DNA from: Chloroflexota bacterium
GTDB taxonomy: Bacteria; Chloroflexota; Anaerolineae; UBA1429
DNA length: 12,061 nucleotides
NCBI GenBank assembly: GCA_012513725.1
Contig: JAAZBQ010000369.1
Location: 1 to 12,061 of the forward strand
Reading direction: 5' to 3'
Below are positions 6,511 through 12,061 of the stretch, piece after piece. The notes below the pieces were generated by a model. It was given only the letters and a program-made list of their open reading frames with translations, had not been told where the DNA came from and ran no database searches. Positions within the stretch are counted from its first letter, which is position 1. The number at the start of each line of letters is the position of its first letter. The position numbers and the translations under genes were made by a program.

Positions 6511-8298
6511 CTAGCCCAGGCGCTCCTTTAGCTTGCGCAGCTGCTCCCGCAGGCGCTCGGGCAGGCGCTCGCCAAAGTCGGCGTAAAAGGAGTCGATGGT
6601 AGGCACCTCGGCCCTCCAGCCCTCCTCATCCACCTCGAGCAGCTCCGCGAGGTCCTCGGCGGGCATGTCCAGGCCGGTGAGGTCCAGATCCTCCTCCGAC
6701 GGCATATAGCCGATGGCCGTCTCGCGCGCTCCGGCCTTGCCGTCCACGCGCTCGCACATCCACTTGAGGGCGCGGCTGTTGTCGCCGAACCCCGGCCAGA
6801 TGAACTTGCCCTCGGGCGACTTGCGGAACCAGTTCACGTAAAAGATGTGTGGGGCCTTGTCACCCAGGCGATCGCCCATATCGAACCAGTGCTGGAAATA
6901 GTCCGCCATGTTGTAGCCGCAGAAGGGCGTCATGGCAAAGGGGTCGCGGCGCAGGTTGCCCACCGAGCCGATGTTGGCCGCCGTGGTCTCGCTGCTGGCG
7001 GTGGAGCCCAGGAAGACGCCGTGATCCCAGTCGTAGGACTGGAACACGAGGGGCACCAGGCTGGCGCGCCGTCCGCCAAAGATCAAGATGTCGATGGGCA
7101 CGCCCTCGGGCTTTTCCCAGTCCGGGCTGATGATCGGGCACTGGGAGGCCGGCGCGGTGAACCGGGCGTTGGGGTGCGCGGCGGGCTCGGTCTTGTCCGG
7201 CGTCCAGTGGCGACCCTTCCAGTCGATGGCGTGATCGGGCTTGGGGCCGTCCATCCCCTCCCACCAGATGTCGCCATCGTCGGTGAGCGCCGTGTTGGTC
7301 ATAATGGTGTTTTCTTTGAGCGACTCCATCGCCATGGGGTTCGAGTCGTAGGAGGTGCCGGGGCCCACGCCGAAAAAGCCAGACTCGGGATTGATGGCGT
7401 ACAGGCGACCATCGGGGCCGATCTGCATCCAGGCGATATCGTCGCCGATCGTCTCGGCCTTCCAACCCTCGATCGTCGGCTGGATCATGGCCAGGTTCGT
7501 CTTGCCGCAGGCCGAAGGGAAAGCGGCGGCGATGTGGTACTGCCGACCCTCGGGGCTGGTCAGGCGCAGGATGAGCATGTGCTCGGCCATCCAGCCCTGG
7601 CGCTTGGCCATCGCCGAGGCGATGCGCAGCGCAAAGCACTTTTTGCCCAGCAGCGCGTTGCCGCCATAGCCCGACCCGAACGACCAGATGAGGTCCTCCT
7701 CGGGAAAGTGGCTGATGTACTTTTTCTCCATCGGGGCGCAGGGCCAGGGATCGTCCTGCTGCCCTTCCTCGAGGGGCGCGCCCACCGAGTGCAGACAGGG
7801 CACGAACGTGCCGTCTTCGCCGAGCTTCTCGACGACCTTGGTGCCCACCCGGGTCATGATGTGCATGTTGCACACCACGTAGCGGCTGTCGGTGATCTCG
7901 ATGCCGATCCTGGCCATGGGAGAATCCAGCGGGCCCATGGAAAAGGGGATCACGTACAGCGTCCGGCCCTTCATGCAGCCCCTGTAGAGCTCGCGCATGG
8001 TAGCCTTGAGCTCATCGGGATGGATCCAGTTGTTGGTGGGGCCAGCCTGCTCCTTGTCGGGGTACGAGATGTACGTCCGGGCTTCGACGCGGGCAACGTC
8101 GCTGGGGTCCGAGCGGAAGAGGAAGGAGTTCGGACGCTTGGGGAGGGGCGTTGCCGCGCCCATCTCCACTGCCTCTTGCATCAGGCGGTCGTACTCTTCC
8201 TTGCTGCCGTCGCACCAGTAGACGTCGTCTGGCTGGACGAGTTCGGCCACCTCGCGGACCCACTCGGCTAGCCGTTTGTTCTTGACCTCATACTGCAT
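6511..8298 (-). CDS. pckG: Phosphoenolpyruvate carboxykinase (GTP)
   Basis: A 595-residue GTP-dependent PEP carboxykinase, which converts oxaloacetate plus GTP to phosphoenolpyruvate plus CO2 in the cytoplasm, the entry step of gluconeogenesis. The length fits the GTP class (about 600), not the ATP class. FPSACGKTN (260-268) is the kinase-1a/P-loop containing the reactive-cysteine position C264. GDDIAW (285-290) is the kinase-2 metal-binding motif. [13 protein letters not shown] (126-138) and [20 protein letters not shown] (209-228) are substrate and metal regions, and [13 protein letters not shown] carries the family arginines. [11 protein letters not shown] near the C-terminus binds the guanine nucleotide. 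All key motifs look intact. The ATG has AGGGAGA (8310-8304) five bases upstream. It diverges from the URO-D gene across a 348-bp region and precedes the S4 gene. Confidence 0.97.
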   Translation of the reverse strand: MQYEVKNKRLAEWVREVAELVQPDDVYWCDGSKEEYDRLMQEAVEMGAATPLPKRPNSFLFRSDPSDVARVEARTYISYPDKEQAGPTNNWIHPDELKATMRELYRGCMKGRTLYVIPFSMGPLDSPMARIGIEITDSRYVVCNMHIMTRVGTKVVEKLGEDGTFVPCLHSVGAPLEEGQQDDPWPCAPMEKKYISHFPEEDLIWSFGSGYGGNALLGKKCFALRIASAMAKRQGWMAEHMLILRLTSPEGRQYHIAAAFPSACGKTNLAMIQPTIEGWKAETIGDDIAWMQIGPDGRLYAINPESGFFGVGPGTSYDSNPMAMESLKENTIMTNTALTDDGDIWWEGMDGPKPDHAIDWKGRHWTPDKTEPAAHPNARFTAPASQCPIISPDWEKPEGVPIDILIFGGRRASLVPLVFQSYDWDHGVFLGSTASSETTAANIGSVGNLRRDPFAMTPFCGYNMADYFQHWFDMGDRLGDKAPHIFYVNWFRKSPEGKFIWPGFGDNSRALKWMCERVDGKAGARETAIGYMPSEEDLDLTGLDMPAEDLAELLEVDEEGWRAEVPTIDSFYADFGERLPERLREQLRKLKERLG

Positions 8299-8436
8299 CG
8301 TCTTCTCCCTTTCAGTTGCTGCACGGGTTCATACACGACGTCGCACCGGAACCGCCGATCCGGGTCTACACCCTAGGGGCAGGCCTATGCGCGCTCACGA
8401 CGGCCGTCTGCGCCCCATCGCCGCCGCGTACAGAAA

Positions 8437-8456
8437 GAGCGCCGTAACCGGCGCTC
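8437..8456 (-). promoter_or_regulatory. Terminator-like hairpin in the pckG leader
   Basis: On the minus strand GAGCGCCG (8456-8449), loop GTTA, CGGCGCTC (8444-8437), then TTTCTG. The 8-bp GC-rich stem with a small loop and a short T-rich tail looks like an intrinsic terminator. It lies about 140 nt upstream of the pckG start. It could be an attenuator of pckG or simply end an upstream transcript. No known riboswitch class was recognised. Confidence 0.4.
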
Positions 8457-8495
8457 CAGTGCGGGGTGACGCATCGCGGGTGGCACTCTTGCCCC

Positions 8496-8501
8496 ATTAT
8501 A
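8496..8501 (-). promoter_or_regulatory. Candidate -10 element for pckG
   Basis: An exact TATAAT on the minus strand. No good -35 hexamer lies 16-18 bases upstream, so if it is used it may depend on an activator. A start near 8489 would give pckG a leader of about 190 nt containing the hairpin at 8437-8456. Confidence 0.35.
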
Positions 8502-8577
8502 CTAGGAGGCATCTTACAGAGATTCGGCCCGGTCGTCAAGCCGCGCATGGCGCGGGCTCCCCCTCCCCTTCCCTCGG

Positions 8578-8607
8578 TTGACCCCCTTCCGACCCCTGCC
8601 CTACAAT
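8578..8607 (+). promoter_or_regulatory. Sigma-70-type promoter for the URO-D / purO pair
   Basis: TTGACC (8578-8583), an 18-base spacer and TACAAT (8602-8607). Transcription would start near 8614, about 33 nt before the ATG at 8647, with AGGAGG between them. The position rules out the upstream in-frame TTG at 8578 as a start codon. Confidence 0.6.
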
Positions 8608-8646
8608 GCGTCTGCTGCACCGCCCCTTACCCGCCCAGGAGGCCCC

Positions 8647-9705
8647 ATGCCCCAGGAGACCATGACGCCCCGCGAGCGCTGGCTGGCCGTCTTGCGCCGC
8701 GAGCAGCCCGACCGCATCCCGACCGACTATTGGGCCACCGACGAGGCCACGGCCAAGCTGATGACCCATCTCGGCGTGGAGAGCGAGCCGGAGCTTTTGC
8801 GCCGCCTGCACATCGACCGGCCCAAGACGGTGGGAGGGCGCTACGTCGGCCCGCCCCTCCCCGCCGGTTGCGACGTCTATGGTGTGCCCCACCGCACGGT
8901 GGACTATGGCACGGGCGCCTACTCGGAGGTCGCCGCCAACCCCCTGGCCCCCTACGGCTCCGTCGAGGAGATCGAGGCGAACTATACCTGGCCCTCGCCC
9001 GATTGGTGGGATTATGCCGACCTGCCCAAGCAGATCGAGGGATGGGAGGACTATCCCATCCGGGGCGGCGGCTCGGAGCCGTTCCTCACCTACAAGGCCT
9101 TGCGCGGCCAGGAGCAGGCCTTCATGGACCTCATCCTGCACCCCGACATCGTCCACCACTGCCTGGACCGGCTCTTTGAGTTGGCCTACCAGAACACCCT
9201 GCGCATCTATGAGGCCATCCCCGATCGGGTGATGATCACCTACGTGGCCGAGGACATGGGCAGCCAGGAGAGCCTGCTCTTCTCCCCTGCCCAGATCCAC
9301 GAGTTCCTCATCCCGCGGATGAAGCGCATGATCGACCTGGCGCACTCGGCGGGGGCCTATGTGTTCCACCATTCCGACGGCGCCATCCGGCCGATCATCC
9401 CCGCCATGATCGCAGCGGGCATCGACGTCCTGAACCCCATCCAGTGGCGCTGCAAGGGGATGGAGCGCGAGGGGCTCAAGCGCGATTTCGGCGAGCAGTT
9501 GGTGTTCCACGGGGGAATGGACAACCAGTACACCCTGGCCTTTGGCACCGTCGATGAGGTGCAGCGCGAGGTGGAGGACAACCTGCGCATCCTGGGCGCC
9601 GGCGGCGGGTACATCCTGGCGCCCTGCCACAACATCCAGGCCGTGGGGCCGGCGGAGAACGTCGTGGCCATGTATGAGGCGTGTTACGCGCTGGGCTGGT
9701 CGTAG
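8647..9705 (+). CDS. Uroporphyrinogen decarboxylase superfamily (URO-D/HemE-like) protein
   Basis: A 352-residue member of the URO-D superfamily, which contains true HemE and many corrinoid-linked methyltransferases (MtaA/CmuA type) and uncharacterised relatives. The opening MTPRERWLAVLRREQPDRIP (6-25) is characteristic of the uncharacterised relatives. AEDMGSQESLLFSP (201-214), FHHSDGAIRPIIP (240-252), GIDVLNPIQW (258-267), VFHGGMDNQYTL (286-297) and GGYILAPCHNIQ (320-331) follow the order of the beta-barrel loops. The site reads H-S-D-G, where methyltransferase members often have H-x-C-G, so it is probably not a zinc-thiolate methyltransferase of the MtaA kind. True heme-pathway HemE is unlikely. 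AGGAGG (8637-8642) precedes ATG 8647; ATG 8662, with its own AGGAG, is also possible. purO follows after 31 bp, probably in the same operon. The reaction is not known. Confidence 0.85.
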   Translation: MPQETMTPRERWLAVLRREQPDRIPTDYWATDEATAKLMTHLGVESEPELLRRLHIDRPKTVGGRYVGPPLPAGCDVYGVPHRTVDYGTGAYSEVAANPLAPYGSVEEIEANYTWPSPDWWDYADLPKQIEGWEDYPIRGGGSEPFLTYKALRGQEQAFMDLILHPDIVHHCLDRLFELAYQNTLRIYEAIPDRVMITYVAEDMGSQESLLFSPAQIHEFLIPRMKRMIDLAHSAGAYVFHHSDGAIRPIIPAMIAAGIDVLNPIQWRCKGMEREGLKRDFGEQLVFHGGMDNQYTLAFGTVDEVQREVEDNLRILGAGGGYILAPCHNIQAVGPAENVVAMYEACYALGWS

Positions 9706-9736
9706 CGGCCCACCTGCCACTCGATAGGAGACGATC

Positions 9737-10345
9737 ATGTACATCGGACGGTTCGTCATCGTCGGTCGGACGTCGCCCGGGGACTGGTACCTGGGGTACC
9801 GGGTCTCCTCGCGGTCGTTCCCCAACCGGCGCATCACCATCCAGAGAGATCGCGCCGTCGTGCTCCCGACAGCGGATGCGCCGCCGAGCGACAACCCCTA
9901 CATCTCGTACAACTGCCTGCGGCAGCGTGGGGACGTCACCATCGTGGCGAACGGCAGCCACGTGGACCCGGCCATCGACAAGGTCTACCTGGACTATCCG
10001 CTGCGCGACGCCCTGGCGCTGGCCCTGCTGGCGATGGATTACGAGCACGACGACCTGAACACGCCGCGCATCGCGGCCGGCGTCGACCAGGCGCGGGAGG
10101 AGGCCTACCTGGCCATCGTCGCCGAGGACCAGCTGGCCGTGCGGCGGGTGGCGCCGGCGGCGGGAGAGGCGCTGCTCATCGCCACGTACGAGCGCACCGA
10201 GCCCACGCCCATCGCCCTGGCGGGGCACACGCCCGAGGCGCTGGCCGAGGCCATCTACACCTGCGAGTACGAGCGCCCGGTGGCCGCGCTGGCGGCGCTC
10301 CTGACCGACGAGGGCGCCCGGATGGCGGTACACGGGGCAGAGTAG
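9737..10345 (+). CDS. purO: IMP cyclohydrolase, archaeal PurO type
   Basis: A 202-residue protein of the PurO/IMP cyclohydrolase-like family, which closes FAICAR to IMP in the last step of de novo purine synthesis; most bacteria use the C- or N-terminal domain of PurH for this. The match runs from the first residues: MYIGRFVIVGR, YRVSSRSFPNRRITIQ (21-36), NPYISYNCLR (53-62), IVANGSHVDPAIDKV (69-83) and LLAMDYEHDDLNTPRIAA (97-114), all family blocks in order. Length equals archaeal PurO (about 200). AGGAGA (9726-9731) lies five bases before the ATG. It follows the URO-D gene by 31 bp, with no promoter or terminator between. No other purine gene is in the window. Confidence 0.88.
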   Translation: MYIGRFVIVGRTSPGDWYLGYRVSSRSFPNRRITIQRDRAVVLPTADAPPSDNPYISYNCLRQRGDVTIVANGSHVDPAIDKVYLDYPLRDALALALLAMDYEHDDLNTPRIAAGVDQAREEAYLAIVAEDQLAVRRVAPAAGEALLIATYERTEPTPIALAGHTPEALAEAIYTCEYERPVAALAALLTDEGARMAVHGAE

Positions 10346-10393
10346 GCCCAGTATTGGCTGAACCACCCTGAACGCAGGTGAACCGGCGAACCA

Positions 10394-10430
10394 AGGGGCT
10401 CCACGGCACTGATTGTGCCGCGGAGCCCCT
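10394..10430. terminator. Strong bidirectional terminator-like hairpin
   Basis: AGGGGCTCC-A-CGGCAC (10394-10409) and GTGCCG-C-GGAGCCCCT (10415-10430) pair into a 15-bp stem with one A-C mismatch and a TGATT loop. It lies between the stops of two convergent genes (purO 10345, membrane protein 10464), so it probably serves both. No long T-run on either side. Confidence 0.7.
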
Positions 10431-10463
10431 CTATACCGACCGGTCTAGTGGCCGCCGGGCGAC

Positions 10464-12061
10464 CTACAGCCCCACCGCCTGGGTGGCCAGGAGGCCCGCC
10501 AGGACGGCAAACAGCGCCGACATCAGCAGCTTGGTGCGCGCCGCGTTGCGCACGAACCAATCCTGCACCCGCATAGCGCTCACCCCGTACACGGCCAGGA
10601 GCAGCACCACCACCAGCGGCACCACAAAGGCCACGTTGTACAGCAGCAGGTAGGCGATGGCCGAGCCGCGCATCTCTGGCACGGTGACCATGAAAGAGAT
10701 CGTGGGTAGGTACACCTGCCCGGTGCAGGCCAGTTCCAGCAGTGAGACGATGAGTCCCGAGCCAAAGGCTGCCCCGACATAGGCGCCGCTCGCCGCGCGG
10801 ATGCGCCCCCGGATCCGCTCCCGCAGCCCCTCGGGAAGGTTCAGCCGCATGTCCTTTAGCTGGCCCCGCCGCGCGAGGATATAGTCGTACAGGCTCAGGC
10901 CGGCCAGCACCAGGCAGCCGACGGCCATCGCGCCGTACAGGATGGGGCCCACGATACGGATCGCCGAGGCCAACTGCAACAGACGCATGGCCCCCAACCC
11001 CACCAGGAGGTAGGTGACGAACACCCCCGCGGTAAAGGTCAGCCCGATGAACAGCAGGTCCCGCCGCGACCGCCGGCTCACGGCCAGGTAGGAGACGAAG
11101 AACAGGATGGTGGCGAACGCGCAAGGGTTGATGCCATCCAGCAGCGCGGCCGCTACGACGGCCAGGGGCCCCATGCGGGCAAAGCGGGCAGCGATGCTCT
11201 CCCGCCCCGCGGTGACCTCCAACCCCTCCCAGAACGCCGGCGCCCCCGAGGGCGCGTACTCTTGCAGGAACGTCCGGACGTTCGCCAGGGTGATGTCGTC
11301 GCCGAGGAGCGCCTGGCTCCCCACGTACACCGAGGGCGCCAACAGCCGGTCTGCATCGGGGAGACCCAGGTGTTGCCCGGCGGCCTCTACGAGCGCGGCG
11401 TCGCGGACGCTGTTCCAGGTGGTGACGACCATCTGGGGGTACTCGGGCTGCAGCGCGTCCAGCACCAGGCGCGCCCTGGCGCAGTCGGAGCAGCCGTCCT
11501 TTTCCACATAGGCCACGTGGATGGCCTCATTCCCGGCAGCCGGCGCTGGGGCCCCGCCAGGCTCGGCGGATTCCCCCACCTCGCCGGAGGATGCGGTCCC
11601 CGACTCGAGGCCCTCCTCGATGGCCGCACGCACCGCGTCCCCCAGGCGCCCCATGTCCAGATCATAGAGGTATGCATCGGCCCCTACCACCACGACGGGG
11701 ATGTCCGGCGCTCGGGTGCCCAGCCGGGCCTCGGTGGCCTCCAGGGCGGCCATGCCCTCGGCCTCGCTGACATCCACCCACGCCACGTCCAGGCGCTCGC
11801 GGTACTCTTCCGCGATGGCCGGCCAGACCTCCTCCCGAAAGACCGTGCAGTGGCCGCAGCTCGGCGAGTAGTAGATCGCAACGCCCAGCCGCCCTTCGCC
11901 GCTGGCGCTGTCCCAGGTGGGAGCAAGGAGTTGTGGGAACTCGGACTGCGGGGCGTCCGGCGCGAGGGGGTCCCTGGCGCAGTCGGAACAGGCGTCCTCG
12001 TCCGTGTCTGTTACGTCGCCCTGGCCGGCCGGCGCCGGCACGGCGCCAGACTCCGCAAAAG
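10464..12061 (-). CDS. CcdA/DsbD-like membrane protein with multiple thioredoxin-type domains (5' end outside window)
   Basis: Numbering here counts from the in-frame GTG at 12041. The N-terminal part is periplasmic/extracellular-type and has three CxxC centres: CSDC (18-21), CGHC (62-65, in YYSPSCGHCTVFREE, a thioredoxin-like domain with a following IPVVVVG cis-proline-like turn) and CSDC (184-187, in a second thioredoxin-like domain ending near 262). An acidic, Ala/Gly/Pro-rich linker (about 145-172) separates them. Residues about 290-525 form roughly six membrane segments of the cytochrome c biogenesis/DsbD transmembrane type, with the cysteine sites DGINPC (C307) and LACTGQVYLP (C439). 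This suggests it moves electrons across the membrane to the outer thioredoxin domains for disulfide reduction. Residues 17-46 and 183-212 are an in-frame duplication. The frame stays open to the window edge (reading FAESGA), resembling the end of a signal peptide, so the true start is likely outside. Electron donor and partner are unknown. Confidence 0.8.
   Translation of the reverse strand, partial: FAESGAVPAPAGQGDVTDTDEDACSDCARDPLAPDAPQSEFPQLLAPTWDSASGEGRLGVAIYYSPSCGHCTVFREEVWPAIAEEYRERLDVAWVDVSEAEGMAALEATEARLGTRAPDIPVVVVGADAYLYDLDMGRLGDAVRAAIEEGLESGTASSGEVGESAEPGGAPAPAAGNEAIHVAYVEKDGCSDCARARLVLDALQPEYPQMVVTTWNSVRDAALVEAAGQHLGLPDADRLLAPSVYVGSQALLGDDITLANVRTFLQEYAPSGAPAFWEGLEVTAGRESIAARFARMGPLAVVAAALLDGINPCAFATILFFVSYLAVSRRSRRDLLFIGLTFTAGVFVTYLLVGLGAMRLLQLASAIRIVGPILYGAMAVGCLVLAGLSLYDYILARRGQLKDMRLNLPEGLRERIRGRIRAASGAYVGAAFGSGLIVSLLELACTGQVYLPTISFMVTVPEMRGSAIAYLLLYNVAFVVPLVVVLLLAVYGVSAMRVQDWFVRNAARTKLLMSALFAVLAGLLATQAVGL
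11409..11500 (-). repeat. Direct repeat copy 1 (second CSDC module)
   Basis: This 92-base stretch matches 11907-11998 without gaps at about 70 of 92 positions. It encodes the CSDCAR...LQPEYPQ...TTWNS segment of the membrane protein. The offset is 498 bases (166 codons), so the repeat is in frame. Confidence 0.65.
11907..11998 (-). repeat. Direct repeat copy 2 (first, truncated CSDC module)
   Basis: Partner of 11409-11500. It encodes CSDCAR...PQSEFPQ...PTWDS, keeping the CSDCAR site and the PQ and TW positions, but switching after about 30 residues into the CGHC thioredoxin domain. It looks like a partial domain copy. Confidence 0.65.

Larger units (their letters stand above)
8299..8646. other. 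Divergent intergenic region between pckG and the URO-D gene
   Basis: This 348-bp gap holds no convincing protein gene. From left to right it has: the pckG ribosome-binding site (8304-8310); a 10-bp palindrome GACGGCCGTC (8399-8408); an 8-bp-stem hairpin (8437-8456) with a T-rich flank on the minus strand; an exact TATAAT on the minus strand (8501-8496); an AGGAGG (8504-8509, plus strand) with no ATG or GTG start at normal spacing; and the plus-strand promoter for the URO-D gene (8578-8607). It may carry a long regulated leader for pckG. Confidence 0.5.

Noticed and set aside
6847..8271. 474-residue plus-strand open frame opposite pckG
   Set aside because: Antisense shadow of a fully recognised PEP carboxykinase; no domain resemblance.
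8504..8530. Small plus-strand gene after AGGAGG at 8504-8509
   Set aside because: No ATG, GTG or TTG occurs at normal spacing; the motif overlaps the candidate pckG promoter region and is probably chance.
8536..9894. 452-residue minus-strand open frame opposite the URO-D gene and the start of purO
   Set aside because: It crosses two recognised genes and their promoter, and its translation has no recognisable motif.
12039..12041. GTG at 12041 as the true start of the DsbD-like gene
   Set aside because: The frame remains open to the window edge with FAESGA just upstream, a secreted protein needs a signal sequence that is not in the visible part, and no ribosome-binding site precedes the GTG.

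Overview
The window is GC-rich bacterial chromosomal DNA with short intergenic gaps and sigma-70-like promoters. The gene mix resembles Chloroflexota (Anaerolineae or relatives): an archaeal-type IMP cyclohydrolase (PurO), a HemE-like URO-D family protein, GTP-type PEP carboxykinase, an FGGY kinase and a clan GH-A glycosidase-like protein. That placement is an inference from gene content, with no marker gene to confirm it. I see no transposase, phage gene, CRISPR array or rRNA.

Layout. Positions 1-1622 (+) hold a consensus promoter and two translationally coupled thymidylate-kinase-like paralogues; the second has an altered P-loop. Positions 1678-3296 (+) hold a second near-consensus promoter and a stand-alone FGGY-type sugar kinase. 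A tRNA-Arg(CCT) gene with encoded CCA lies on the minus strand at 3449-3524. Its promoter lies over the start region of the next plus-strand gene. Positions 3573-5530 (+) encode a secreted or anchored GH-A-like protein overlapping (ATGA) an amino-acid-type ABC solute-binding protein. A GNAT acetyltransferase with its own promoter follows (5656-6214, +). It converges with a minus-strand block: a GTP-dependent PEP carboxykinase (6511-8298) and a small S4 RNA-binding protein (6218-6430), separated by a perfect 16-bp hairpin.

A 348-bp divergent region (8299-8646) contains a possible pckG leader with a terminator-like hairpin, and the promoter of the next plus-strand pair: a URO-D superfamily protein and PurO (8647-10345). 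A strong hairpin (10394-10430) separates PurO from a convergent minus-strand gene, cut by the window edge. It encodes a CcdA/DsbD-like membrane protein with three thioredoxin-type CxxC motifs and an internal duplication.

Functionally this is mostly housekeeping and central metabolism: nucleotide metabolism, gluconeogenesis, sugar and solute handling, and thiol-disulfide chemistry. I found no convincing multi-gene undescribed defence or mobile system. The most unusual items are the kinase pair, the duplicated thioredoxin-DsbD protein, the tRNA/glycosidase overlap, the glycosidase/solute-binding pair and the pckG leader.
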